64,000 nucleotides of DNA, taken from Endothia cerciana. Lineage: Eukaryota > Ascomycota > Sordariomycetes > Diaporthales > Cryphonectriaceae. Positions 44,887 to 56,762 of the stretch are shown in pieces; position 1 is the first letter of the stretch; the number at the start of each line of letters is the position of its first letter. The notes under the pieces were generated by a model. The model was not told where the DNA came from, made no database searches, and saw only the letters and a program-made list of their open reading frames with translations. The translations under genes and the position numbers were made by a program. The stretch is taken from assembly GCA_026119935.1 (NCBI GenBank), contig JALRMH010000033.1, positions 62,001 to 126,000 on the forward strand, given 5' to 3'.

Positions 44887-45048
44887 AAGCGGAGCAAGTA
44901 ATGTCTCGCAAGGAGATACTCGAGCTCAGCCAGGCGGGCCAAGCCCTGTTGAGCATCGACGAGGCATGCAGCCACTTGCAAGTGCACAAAGCTATCCTCG
45001 CCCCAGATGCACGCAATTAGGTGAGCAGCGCCTGAGGATATCGAGCGT

Positions 45049-46104
45049 TCACCAGTCTCGAGACCTGGGTGAGATGACAAAGAGGAAGTCCACCGGATAT
45101 CCTGGCGTGTCGCGGAGCTCCCAGGCGTCATTTGCTGCAGCAGCAGCAGCAGCAAGTGTAGGTCTGGACTTTGGAGTTGACGCTGCTGAACGTTGGATAT
45201 TTCGACGAGGAGATACACACAGGGGCAGTGAGATGATCAATTCACTGTGTCCGGCCCATCCTCTGTCGCATGGCCCGTCCCCAAGATAGGGATTCTCGCA
45301 AGGCCTATTTCGGATGGGAGCAAGGATGATGGGAGGGAAAAGTCCCGAGGAGTCCTTTGCACCTGTTGAGGCCTTGGTGAACCAGCACGCATCGGTCATG
45401 TCATGCTTGCAGGAGCGGACCGCTGTGGGTTCTAGCGTGAGGTTCGGCAGATCGCGTCTGCAGGGTTCCGTATCGAGGCAATGCGAGGGAGGTGGCTCTA
45501 GTGAGGTACTCTGGACTGATACTGTGGCCTCTGTCCTCGGGGAGATCTCAGTCTCGGGTGAGACCGTGGAGGAAGATGGTGTCCTCCTCTCGAGACCTAG
45601 ATTGAATGGGGAGCTCAGATGAGGTCGGATAGGGTGAGATGTGTCAGAGCATGATGGTTCGACATGCGTCTCTAGCACACGTGTTTCGGCCAGGGTGGGT
45701 TGCGTGACGTTGGAAGACGTTCTTGGCCCGACCGAGGGCTGCGATATATGGGGACCCTCGAGAGGAGCTTGACCGAGTCGGACCTGGAACCTGGGATCTG
45801 GAAATCCGGAACTCTGAGAATTTGACAACGTCAAGCAAGGCGCGAGGCTGACCAGCCCATCGGCTTTAAGCGAACGGGGTGCTGGTTGTAGCGAGAATTG
45901 CGGCCGTACCGCGGACCGAAACCGCGGCTGGCCGGGGGTGATTCTCGCTGCCTTACATCCTTCCCGTACGAAAGACGAGCACTTTTTGGCATCACACCGA
46001 TCTCGTTTCCGGCGAACGGAGAATGAGACACCTGGAGGGGGGGAACGGGCTGCGGCGAGGCTATGCGGGATCTCGAATCGCCCCGAACGGTGTTTTCCAG
46101 CCAT
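45049..46104 (-). CDS. Doubtful 351-residue open frame
   Basis: Open for 351 codons from MAGKHRSGRF. Composition is Ser, Pro, Arg and Thr-rich without a domain, membrane segment or signal peptide, and it includes an Ala run from a CTG/CAG array (about 45140-45160). The length is notable but GC-rich DNA makes such frames by chance. It might be a lineage-specific gene; I give it low weight. Confidence 0.22.
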   Translation of the reverse strand: MAGKHRSGRFEIPHSLAAARSPPPGVSFSVRRKRDRCDAKKCSSFVREGCKAARITPGQPRFRSAVRPQFSLQPAPRSLKADGLVSLAPCLTLSNSQSSGFPDPRFQVRLGQAPLEGPHISQPSVGPRTSSNVTQPTLAETRVLETHVEPSCSDTSHPIRPHLSSPFNLGLERRTPSSSTVSPETEISPRTEATVSVQSTSLEPPPSHCLDTEPCRRDLPNLTLEPTAVRSCKHDMTDACWFTKASTGAKDSSGLFPPIILAPIRNRPCENPYLGDGPCDRGWAGHSELIISLPLCVSPRRNIQRSAASTPKSRPTLAAAAAAANDAWELRDTPGYPVDFLFVISPRSRDW

Positions 46105-47170
46105 CTTGAGCCAGCTAGAAACCCCGCAAAGCTACGGATCACCATTGGGAACCTCATCCCCGCGCACGGTGACGGTCTGTCGCCGGCTCGACCGGATCAG
46201 CTTAATGTAATGCATCGGATGGCATGCTGGACGACGTTTGCCTCTTAGTCACGGACTTGCGTGGGTGACAGGTGATGTGGTTGGAAAGGCGCCGACATTC
46301 GTCCACTCGGCCTGAGTCCGTCGGAGCGAATGCGGAAGAATCTTCGCTCGGCGTTCAAACGGTCCAGGTTCCAGCCGTTTTCGGGTCAGCCGCGTGCGCC
46401 TTTGGAATTATCAGAGGGGCGCGAGGGGCGGAAGACACCATTGCCACAGATGAAACTTGCTGCTCTGCCTGACGTCCAAAAGAACCACCGCCTTGCCGGT
46501 CTACCAATGTAACGAAGACTCGGGTTGCCGTTGCCGTTGCCGTTGCCGTAGTTCACGATATATTCTCGGTTGACAAGATGTTTTACCGGCTCGTGGTATG
46601 CGCAGTACGCGGTAAAAGGTGAAAGAGACGAAAAGGGCACGGGCCAGCGACAGGGCATGGGGGAAGGTCCCGGGAGAGGGGCCAAGGGGAAGCTGCCCCT
46701 CCCCCTCCACCCCTCCAAAGGGCCACCACCACCACCCCACCCCCCAAAAAAAAAGAGGGTTTGACTTCAGCAGAGCTCCCAGGGTATCCTCAACCGACTC
46801 GTATTACAATCAACGGACGACACGACAACAAGACCAGGGTCCGCATCGGGAAGAATCAGCTGTTCGACTCTGTCCAGGCAGGGAGGCAAACCTCAAGTGT
46901 GATCCAGCAGGGCTGCCCCGCCGACGGCTTGTCGTTCCGTATCGGAGCTCTCCTGGTGTGTAATCTGCAGTAGCACGGTAGAGTCTTGTCAGGGCCTGGA
47001 CCTGGGCATGCACGGGCTTATTCTTAGGCCTTGGCTGCCAGAGCTCATCTGCAGCTGGAACTTGTGCTGGCGGCGTTTCGCTGGGTAACAGTGAGCCAAG
47101 GCCCAGCCAATGACCATTGGCCCTGCCACCACCCACCCACCCAGTACTGTGTGCTAGTGCTCTGGTACCC
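46105..47170. other. Intergenic upstream of gpd
   Basis: About 1.1 kb with short frames only. Holds a CCGTTG hexamer repeat (46527-46548) and A/C-rich homopolymers (46735-46756). It probably includes distal gpd promoter elements. Confidence 0.45.
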
Positions 47171-47408
47171 GCCCTCATCGCCGCTGCCCCTCCCCCTCCC
47201 CGTCAGTCGACTGACGTTGAGGGTTGAGGCTTTAAATCTCTGCTGTGTCCCCTCCTCCGGCATCCAACATCTCCTTCCCTCCTCTCCCTCTTCACCCAAC
47301 CCACCATCATCATCATCATCGCCCTGACTCCTGGAAAGCTCATAGCTTCACACCAGCGACACTCATCACATCCGCACTACCTAGACAGACAAGAATCCCA
47401 CAGCCAAT
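47171..47408 (+). promoter_or_regulatory. gpd core promoter and leader
   Basis: A TATA-like TTTAAAT (47231-47237) is followed by a strong CT-rich block (about 47248-47300), a short CAT repeat, and a C/A-rich leader that ends in CCAATATGG. CT-rich blocks just before the transcription start are a known mark of strongly expressed fungal genes such as gpdA. The +1 site cannot be fixed by eye. Confidence 0.6.
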
Positions 47409-48541
47409 ATGGTCGTCAAGGTCGGCATCAACGGATTTGGCCGTATCGGCCGTATCGTCTTCCGCAATGCCGTCGAGCACTCCGACGTTGAGATCGTCGC
47501 CGTCAACGACCCCTTCATTGAGCCCCACTACGCCGTAAGTTCCTCAGGAGGGTCCTTCGTGCCCTTCCCTCCCCCCCCCCCCCCAAAAAGCTATCCCCCC
47601 TTCCCAACTTCTTGATTATCCGAGCCCGAGCTGACCGGCGCTTTTTCTTCACGCTGGCAGGCCTACATGCTCAAGTATGACTCTCAACACGGTAACTTCA
47701 AGGGCGACGTCTCGGTCGACGGTAATGACCTGGTTGTCAACGGCAAGAAGGTCAGCTTCTACACCGAGCGTGACCCCGCTGCCATCCCCTGGAGCGAGAC
47801 CGGCGCCTACTACATTGTCGAGTCCACCGGTGTCTTCACCACCACCGAGAAGGCCAAGGCCCACTTGAAGGGTGGTGCCAAGAAGGTCATCATCTCTGCC
47901 CCCTCCGCCGATGCCCCCATGTACGTGATGGGCGTCAACGAGAAGGCCTACGACGGCTCCGCCGATGTCATCTCCAACGCCTCCTGCACCACCAACTGCC
48001 TGGCTCCCCTGGCCAAGGTCATCAACGACGAGTTCAAGATCATTGAGGGTCTCATGACCACCGTCCACTCCTACACCGCCACCCAGAAGACCGTCGACGG
48101 TCCCTCCGCCAAGGACTGGCGCGGTGGACGTACCGCCGCCCAGAACATCATCCCTTCCTCCACCGGTGCCGCCAAGGCTGTTGGCAAGGTCATCCCTGAG
48201 CTCAACGGCAAGCTCACCGGCATGTCCATGCGTGTGCCTACCTCCAACGTCTCCGTCGTTGACCTGACCTGCCGCATCGAGAAGGGTGCCAGCTACGACC
48301 AGATCAAGGCCGCCGTCAAGAAGGCCGCTGACGGTCCTCTCAAGGGTAAGTACAAGAGCCCGGTGGCGATGAGCCGAAGTAATTCGACGGGACAATTCGC
48401 TGACAACCTCCCCCCCCCTAACAGGTGTTCTGGGCTACACCGAGGATGATGTTGTGTCCACCGACATGAACGGCAACCCCAACTCCTCCATCTTCGACGC
48501 CAAGGCCGGTATCTCCCTGAACGACCACTTTGTCAAGCTGG

Positions 48542-48573
<32 letters not shown>

Positions 48574-48627
48574 CGCCGTGTCCTTGACCTCATTTCCCAC
48601 GTCGCCAAGGTCGATGGCAACGCCTAG
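47409..48627 (+). CDS. gpd: Glyceraldehyde-3-phosphate dehydrogenase
   Basis: 337 residues from three exons (47409-47534, 47661-48345, 48425-48627). NAD-binding start VKVGINGFGRIGR, catalytic Cys151 in SNASCTTNC and His178 in TTVHSYTATQ, and C-terminal WYDNEWGYSRRVLDL are all present. The enzyme converts glyceraldehyde 3-phosphate to 1,3-bisphosphoglycerate in the cytosol. Codon choice is strongly biased to C-ending codons (GTC, AAG, ACC), unlike the neighbours, as expected of a very highly expressed gene. Intron 1 has a long C-run and intron 2 ends CCTAACAG. The C-terminal region carries some unusual residues (KKAADGPLKG, STDMNGNPNS), but none at an active-site position. Confidence 0.98.
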
Positions 48628-49789
48628 ACTGCATCCACCACTCCGAAGGACGGCCTCACTGGCACGATCAGCGCCGTCGGAGACTCTGAAGCCTGCTTTT
48701 CAACAGTAAAAGTCGAGAAGATAAAAAGGCAACCAAAAAAAAATTAAATAGGGCAGCGAGAAAGTCGGTAACGTCACAACGACTGTTGCGGTCATGGCAA
48801 CCAGGGCTTGGATCGGCACCGTTGGGTGGCCTAGTGCAGTGGTATTTAGCTGCTTATGCGACTCCTAATAAATCAAAAGAAATTAGATCAACACTCTTGC
48901 TGCCAATGTCAACCCGACTCGTGATGGGTGTCTGATGTGGAAGATATAGATTAAGGCAAGTGGCTCTGGGCGGACGGCATGTCACCAGCGAAGAGGCATA
49001 GCGTTCAGTAGGCACCTCGTAGTAGATGACATCGGACTTCAAAGGCCAACGTTCTAGTCTGCCTTACGATGGATCGACCCCTAGTACGGCTGGGCTGTGG
49101 AAGAATTCACATCCGCGCATGTACGTATGGGCAGCGTCAGCACACAGCGCCCGGCGGACTGGCCTCATCGGCACAGTGCCACGGTCACAAATCAAACCAG
49201 AGCGTTCCCGTTGCAAGAATGTGTGGGGAAAGAATTCGTAATTAGTATCAGAGGCCACCAATAACCACCCGGCCTGTCTTTTAAAACCCCCCCTTTCCCT
49301 GAAAGAGACCACGCCTAGCCTTTTCTCTCGGGTATGCCGCCAATCCGACGCCGTTGTCCAGTCAGCCTCGCATGGCCAATAAGCCGAAGGTCATTTCCAT
49401 CAAAACAAGGTATAGTCTTGAAGAAGCCAGTCGGCGCCGGAAAATGTGACCCGTTTCAGAGTCGTAGACGGCACGACGTGAAGGCACAAACTGAAAGATG
49501 AAGCGTCGTACAACGCACCCAACATTTCCTCCGCCATCGTCTTCCACAACACACCAAGCTGTTCCTCCTCTTCACCTCGTTGTTGACTGTTCTCTTTGGT
49601 TGGGTAGCCTCTGCGAATGTACTGGTCTGTCGAGCTGCGCACCCATACACCAGTTTGTCGAGCATGCTGCCTGCGATAGGAAATGACAACCAAGTCGCAG
49701 CGCCCCTACCACGGTATCTGCTACTGGTGTGGAGATGCCCAGAGACGCTCGTGGAGACGGGCCAGCCAGTGCAGTATGCGGGCTCCTCA
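48628..49789. other. Convergent interval, gpd to the SR-rich gene
   Basis: 1.16 kb. The first 130 bases are the gpd 3' region, with an A-rich stretch (48717-48748) and later AATAAAT (about 48866). Short frames on both strands at 49400-49950 have no domain. No RNA gene seen. Confidence 0.5.
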
Positions 49790-52648
49790 CTAGAACGCAG
49801 CACCGCCAGCACCTTCTCCAGCAATGGTCTTGAGGCTCTGGTCCGACAGGTCGCTCTTGAGCTTGAACGACTCGCTCTCACGCCCGAGCCTGTCCCACAT
49901 ACGGAGCGCGACGCGGAGCTTCTCGTCCTTGACTTTGAGCTCTCCACGGATCCGCTCCTCTTCCTCCTTGAGGCGCCTGTGGTGTGACTCCAGTTCCTTT
50001 GTAACGCCGGTCGTGAGGGGTGTCGAGGATGGGTCGAGCTTGCCGCCAGGGATTATGGGGGGCATGCTTGCAATGAGGTTTTGTGCGAGGGTCATGCGCT
50101 GTCCACCTTGAGCAGCAGGGCCGGTAGGTGGATTGAAGGGCTTGGCTGCGAGAGACGGCGAGGGCGCGCCAGAGATAGAGGCGCGCGGACCGGTTGGTAC
50201 GGCGCCGGTGGAGTGAGGCGTCGCTGGAGAGACTGGCGGTGGTGCGAAGCGAGAAGTAGTGGCGGACCACGATCCACCACGACCACCGCGTGTTGCAAAG
50301 CCGCCACCACGAGCAGGAGGCACATAACCGCGGGGCCCGGAGGGAGGGATCGTAGGGCTGGTCGCATCTGCACGAGAGTGTGAGACTGCAGGGGTAGCAG
50401 GGTACCGCGATGGCACAGGCGTAGCATTGGGAGTTGTGAAATTTCTAGCTGCGCTCGGGCCTGTGGGCGGTGCTCTCAAGGCCGCAGGACCGCGCGGTGG
50501 AGACTTGGCGCGGGGAGGAGATCTGAGAGGCGTCTGATGTCTAGGTGTTGCAGTGAGAACTGGAATGGCATTCGCGTCGCTCAGGCCAGCGGGAGAGTGA
50601 GGCAGAGGTGACTGCTGGCGGGAACGGTTGTCATACCCACGTGAGATTGGCCGAGGCGACGAGACACGCGAGCGTGAGTTAGAGCGCGAGGTGATCGCAG
50701 ACGCCACAGCCGACTCTCGCTCTCTCGTAGGTGAAGGCCGTCTGTAAGTGGAGCTTGGGCCGTATCGGTCATCGCGACGGTCGGGAGAGCGTGACCAGGG
50801 ACGGTAAGTTGCGCCGCCGCGGGCGGGTGGTGGAGACCGGCGGAAAGGGGATCGAGCGCGATCACGGCGGTCGCGATCGAATGGTGATCGAGATCTGCGC
50901 CTAAGAGGAAAATGTGAGCTTGGAGGCCAGTACTGGCGATTCCGACGCCTCATCGTTGTTTATTGTAGTTTAGGGTTTGGCTGGCGTGGAAGGAAGGAAG
51001 TGAGAGTTAGTACTTACCGGTCACGGTTGTCAAAGTCTCGGCGGGGTGAGCGGGCCCTCTCAAATCTGTCGTCCCGTCTCGGAGGTGGCGAATAGCGGTT
51101 GGGGGACCGACGTGGGCTTCTTCGGGGTGATGTACGCCTGACGGGGCTTCGAACGCGGCCCCGGCTGTTGTCCCTGCGCCGCCAGCTCTCACCGCCACTG
51201 TCGCGTGCACGGTCCGGTCCCCTGTAGCGATCAGGGCTGCGTGAACGGCGTCTGGGCGACCTGTTTGGAACGTAGCTGTCACTCGCAATAGGTGGCGTAC
51301 GTGGGCGATGGTCCCGGTCTCTATCTCTGGTGTCTCGATCCCTCTCCCTCTCACGGTCCCTTGGAGGGCTTCGAGCTCTGCGTGGTGAGCGGTCTCGGTC
51401 TCGATTGAAAGGTCTATAAGATTCTCCGGCTCCGTAGCGCAAGACCTCTCCATCTTCATATCTAATGAAGTCTGGGTTAGCAAGGCACTTTTGAGGTTGT
51501 TCTCTGTTGGTAGACGGATATGAAAAAGAAGTTGCGAGGTGGCCAGTCGAATAGGAGGGATCCCAAGCAGGTAGCCCGTCCATCCCGTCGTGGGATGGGT
51601 TCGAAGGTGAGAGCTCGTAGACTATGCTCATATATTGAGGCCCCGGAAAAGCAGTATCGATGGTGGGAGGCTTCTTGAGAGCAGAAGACTCATCGTAGCC
51701 ACGGTAGGCGCTATGCTCGTTGGGTTCGGTCGCATACATGTCACGACACCGAAACCCTCCCCACGTTCCATTGTATGTGGAATCGGCTGTGTGCATATCG
51801 CCGGTGAAAACTCCAGAGTCAAAGGACGTAGCGACAAGTCCATCATCATCCTGGACAGCTGGGGCGTTGTATGCCGCAACATCATTGCTTTCGAGGTGGT
51901 CGTTCCAGATCTTAGGGTCATGATTCAGACTGGTCATTCTTGCACTGGGAGTCTCGAGACCCTCCAGATAATTGTGAGCCTTAGCATGTTCGTAGGCTCC
52001 GTATCCGTAGTCGTGGAAGGGACTTGGCTCAGGAGATTCGAGTGGCGGGAGCGAAGGGCTCTTCATATAGTAGTCTCCGGCGTTTTGGGTCCGGGTCCAT
52101 GGGCTCTCCGGTGAGTAGTCCGGACTGGCAAAGACCAGGCCATTCGGGCTTTGTGGTCCATAATACGGAGACTCGAGCACCGGCACACTCTGGTTTTGCA
52201 CCCCAAACCTCTGGGCCAACAAATCCAGCCCAATGGACGCATTGGTGTACGGCGAAAGTCCCGAGGATGCGGTGGACTCAGGCTCCCCGATGGGAGGATC
52301 GGGGCCGTACCACTGAAGGTTTGCCGTGTCGTTGGCGATTGGAAGTTGATCTGAGGCCTCAGACAGGTGCAGACTCCACATTGAGCCATTGGAGAACGCT
52401 GGGTGTCCTGGGAATGCACGGGAGTCTGGCTCGAGAAGTTGATGAGGAGGATCGCGGTAGGCGAAGAGTTCTGAGCGCCTTATGATAGCCTCGTCGTTGT
52501 ATGCAGCAGCAGGCTGCCGCAGAGGGTCCTCAACAGCGTTGAGGATGTGATCGAAAGCCATGCGTCTAGCAGTATTCTCAGGCGCACGGGGTGATCGTGT
52601 GGTGGCATCCAGATCTGAGAGATTGGCGTAGGTGAAGACGATTGCCAT
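49790..52648 (-). CDS. Arginine/serine-rich protein with a C-terminal coiled coil (SRm-like)
   Basis: 913 residues from two exons (52648-51018, 50900-49790; the 117-base intron begins GTAAGTACTAAC). The first 390 residues are Ser/Pro/Tyr/Asp-rich without a known domain. Residues about 400-590 are a dense Arg-Ser, Arg-Asp and Arg-Pro region (RDRDRSPRRARSPP, RRTSPRRSPRRSP) like RS domains of splicing-associated proteins. A Pro/Gly/Ala-rich linker with an RGG-like stretch follows, and then a C-terminal charged coiled coil (ELESHHRRLKEEEERIRGEL...LRMWDRLGRESESF). This suggests a nuclear RNA-processing or matrix-type factor. The N-terminal part may be a separate gene or carry a missed intron, because the RS part has no Met close upstream; the long unbroken frame argues for one protein. 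Confidence 0.68.
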
Positions 52649-54275
52649 GGACGGGATGCAACGGGATTCCAGAGAGTAATCCCTTTTCTTGAGATTCGGG
52701 GCAGTGTGGTCGAAGAGAGCCGAGAGCCGGTATTATGCCAGTTATTGGCGCCCACGTAGTGTTCTTGAAGTAAATCAAGACTATGCCAGATAGTGTCGAG
52801 ACGGTGTCGTCAAAGTTGAGAATAAGTCCTGCGTATGCCGATTCTCTCGCAGACCTCGAAGTTCGCAACACGAAATTTCCCTCTCCAGCCCTCAAGATTA
52901 AATATCCTGAGGACCTCACTTGCGATCCTCCGTTTGAGTTCTATATTGGCACCGGGCACCATGGACTGAATGGGAAACCAGCCCATTGTGTTCCACCTTG
53001 CAGACGAGAATAATAGGTGTAGGAGGGGAAGGAAAAATAGGAAAATTCGGCTTTGAGCCGATCACGTATTTTTACTAACCTCCTAGTGCGTTCTGCTCGG
53101 TCCATCTTGAGGGGACCTCAATGGGGTGAACGGTACAACAATGGAGATATCTGAGCGCAGCGGTTTTTAGTCCTGGCCTGGCGGTGGTGATATGGCAACA
53201 CTCGGGAATTATTGGTCGTTAGTCTACATGCAAAAATGTCAAAATAGAGAGGCTTGAGGGTATCCGTCTATTGAAATGATGAGACAATGGGCTCTGAAAG
53301 GGTATGCGATGGGAATGCTGTGACAGCTGAGGTTGTTGTGACGAGGTGGTGAGGTTGAAGATCGGCTTGCGCACCGGCCAACGTTGAATTTGGAAAATCT
53401 GGCTGACTAAGCCTTATCGATAAGATCTGCTTATGGATAGAGCAGGCACAGCCCGGGACTGATTTTAGTCACCACGTTTGCCCAAAGATCTACTCGGAAC
53501 GGTCTCTGGATTGCTTATGTCTGGCGCTCTCAGAATACTTTGGCATCGTTGGTCCGACATACAATCACTTCGCTACTGTGCAGCCACTCCATCTACGTCG
53601 TGTTCAATACATGCTCGGAGGCCGACCTCACTCCAGCTGTGGAACGCGCCAGCATGGGCAACACACTCCAGCATAGCCGATTCGCTCGCGCTGGCGTTCT
53701 CACCTGGTGTTCTGATTCCTGTTCAGAATTCTTTTTCCATGCATACATCGGTCTCGTCTGTTAAGACAGGCGCTCTTCCGAGGAGACTGACGCGATCCAT
53801 AGGTGCTCCCAGATGCAGAGACTAGATACCACTCTCCAACGTGTCCTCGTCAAAACTGTGATGAAAGCCCCCGCTCACATACGTGCGGGTCTCGAGGGTG
53901 GATCTCGGCACGTCTCGAGATAAGCACCGGAACGGATGGACACTCCATCGAGACGGACGAACGACACAGGTTTATTACGAAAGGGAAGTTCGTGCCACGC
54001 CGACAAGGTCTAGATGAGAGCAGGCTGGGGAAGATAGTCAGGTGTGGCATGTCTAATAGTAGTAAGCCCTTAGCAGTGAACCTGGAGGTGGACATCCAAA
54101 GCCGTGTCCAATCCTTGACGCATGGTAACCCATACGGTGAAAAAGCAGCCACCTGAGATCCCCCAGCTCGTCCTCACCTCCGCGATGGCGGGCTGAGGAC
54201 TGCCGTCCTCTGGGGCCCACGGCCACCCCCACCTCAACACTCGAGATAGTAACTTCCTCACTGCCTGAAAAGCCT
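52649..54275. other. Intergenic, SR-rich gene to HDA1
   Basis: 1.63 kb between the SR-rich start and the HDA1 3' end. A 76-codon frame at 52783-53013 (+) and others have no known domain. AT-rich around 53020-53300. Nothing else is supported. Confidence 0.5.
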
Positions 54276-56762
54276 TCAAGTGACCATGACATCATCCTCA
54301 GTCGTGTTGTCCGCACTCGTCGCACGCCGTCCCCAAATGAACTGCTGAACGTCCGTCGCGTGGTGCCTCATCATCGCATTCAGCCCTATCTCGGGACTGC
54401 GGACGACCGTGCCGAAGCGCTTCTTGCGGATCTTGACCTCGAGCTTCGGGTCGGTCCAGCACGCGTGGTCATCGGCAACGAACACACGCGAGTTCTGCTT
54501 GTACCACGTCGAGAGGCTCTCGTCGACGTCGGATCTTATCGGGCGCAGGGCGCCGGTGACGAAGTTGATGACGCCGGAGAGCTTGGATTTGCAATCTGCG
54601 GGTATCAACCGTCAGTAATGGACAGGATAGGGGATGGGGAGTGCCGATGCTCATTCCACACAGAAGAGAGCGGAACTTGCCAGGCGGTGAGGCCTCACTT
54701 CTGTTGAGAAGAAGCATCTTGATGCCGATATACGCGTAGCCGACGCCCATGATGAAGACCTCCCCATCGTATAGCTGCAGGTAGTTGTCCCAGAGGTAAC
54801 ATACGAGCTCTCTGATCTCCGCATCTAGTCTGCCCTCGTCCGCGCTAGTGATGTGAAGCTGGGAGCCCTGCACAAGCATGTCAGCCGCCTGATCTAGCAG
54901 TTGGTGGGCGAATGAGCCTACAGGGGGATGGCGAGGGACGTTGATGTCCATGATGCCGAAGTCCTTTGAGACTGCCCACTCCACGAACCTCATGGCTCCA
55001 TCCATCTGTTTCTTTTTAGCACAACATCTTCGAATTAACCGAGTATTGATATGTCTTACCGCCCACGCGCTACCAGTGGGGACCGAGTTGTCCAAGGTGT
55101 CCGGTTGCGCCATAAGCTCGGGCCTGCTGATGTCAATGTGTGGCCCAATTCTCTTAGGGTTCACTATACTCACGGATCATGAAGTATGACTAGGATGTTC
55201 TTCGCGGACTCTATGTCCCGCGAGGCCAGCACCTGATTCTCATACGTGCGAAACAGCGCCTCTCGCTGGATGTACAGCGGGAACATATCGAACTTCTCAG
55301 AGAAGCTGACCAGCTGGTACGTCCGCAGAATGTCATCCAGCCTCTTGCCCTCATTCTGCACGACCTCGGGGAGGTTGACGATCCCAGGCCGCATGCACTC
55401 CCAGTATGGCGCCTGGTACGCCCTGACCATGTCCAGCGTCGTGTGTGCCTCCTTGTTGATCTTGGGTAGCTGCATGCGTGGCGGCGGCTCGCCCATCAAT
55501 GTCTGGGCGACGGCCAGCGCGGACTTGGATATGGCGGTCAGGTTGTAGCCGCCCTCAAGGCACACGGCGACCTTGCCTTTCGCGAGCGACATGAGCATGT
55601 GTGTCATGTGCGCGTAGCATTCGGGGGTCACGAAGCAGCCGCCAAGCTCGTCACCGTGGGCCGCGTCGAAGCCTGCAGAGATGATGACGAGGTCCGGGTC
55701 GAACTCCTGCGCGATCGGCATGATGATCCGCTGGAAGGCGGCCATGTACTCGCCATCGCCCATGCCCTGGTCGTGCCAGCCGATGTTGATATTCTTGCCC
55801 ACGCCGGCTTCCGTGCCACACTTGTCCAGGCCGCCGTCAGGAATGTTGGGGTTGTCAGGCTGAGCAGGATAGAAGTGGCCGTTCTGGTAGACGTGGGTCG
55901 AGATGTAGAGCACGTTCGGATCGTCGTAGAAGATGTTCTGGATGCCGTTGCCGTGATGCACGTCCCAATCTAGGATGAGGATCTTCCGGCACTTGTCCGG
56001 ATACTCGAGCTGGCACGTCCTCGCAGCGATAGGTACGTTGTTGAACATGCAGAAGCCCATGGGGCAGTCGTACTCAGCATGATGGCCTGGCGGGCGAATC
56101 ACCGCAAATGCGTTCTTGACGTCGCCCCTAACCACAGCTTTGCAAGTCTCAATAGCACCGCCGGCAGAGATCAATGCGGCCTCGTATGTCATGCTCCCGA
56201 CGTAGATAGACTCCCGGCCCGCGTCCATCATCTTAGTAATGGCCCGCAGCTCCTCGGTTGACTTCTCGGACAGGCTACGCACCCACGCGTAATGTCGTGG
56301 CATGTGCACGGTACAGATCTCCTCCTCGGTCGCCTCTCTGCATGGGATTTTCCACATGTACAGCGTTGGGTTCCTCCGCTTGACTTCGATCTCCTCCGCT
56401 TCACTGCCCAGGAAGATCAGGCCTGCCTGCTTGAACTTGTGGTAGATGCGCTCTATACGCCCAGGGTCCTCAGGGTGGTGTGGCTTGCCGCCGAAATCAG
56501 CATTTGCGTGGAGCTTCATCCGATCATCGTAGCAGACTCCCGTGGGCAGCTGCACACGTCTCACCACCTGCCGCAACTGTTGGTCCATTGAGTCTTGCGG
56601 GGTATCCAGCTCGTCTGCTTCGTCTGTCCCGTCCGAAGGCGTGCTGTCGTCAAAGGTTGGTACGTCGCCGAACTGTTCAAAGCCACACGCTGGGTCGGTG
56701 CCTCCGTCTTGAACATCGCCCTCCATGGCAATGTCGTTGTCGGGTTCCTCCATGGTCGACAT
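54276..56762 (-). CDS. HDA1: Class II histone deacetylase Hda1/Clr3 type with C-terminal Arb2 domain
   Basis: 759 residues from four exons (56762-55174, 55123-55060, 55005-54699, 54595-54276). The acidic N-terminus is followed by the deacetylase domain (about 75-400). It has RPPGHHAEYDCPMGFCMFNN (HH at 227-228), the zinc-site block LDWDVHHGNG (265-273) and ISAGFDAAHGDELGG, so the catalytic residues are complete. The C-terminal 300 residues match the Arb2-type domain of this family (WAVSKDFGIMDINVP, then GEVFIMGVGYAYIG). In yeasts such enzymes deacetylate H3/H2B tails and maintain silent chromatin. The short exon 2 is supported by exact phase. Two separate open frames on this strand are one gene joined by introns. 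Confidence 0.95.

Noticed and set aside
47649..48395. 248-codon antisense frame over gpd
   Set aside because: Produced by the extreme codon bias of GAPDH; the repeats of Gly, Asp and Val are what reversed C-ending codons give.
54469..55173. A separate gene next to HDA1
   Set aside because: The frame is the C-terminal Arb2 part of HDA1; in-phase introns at 55124-55173, 55006-55059 and 54596-54698 join them.
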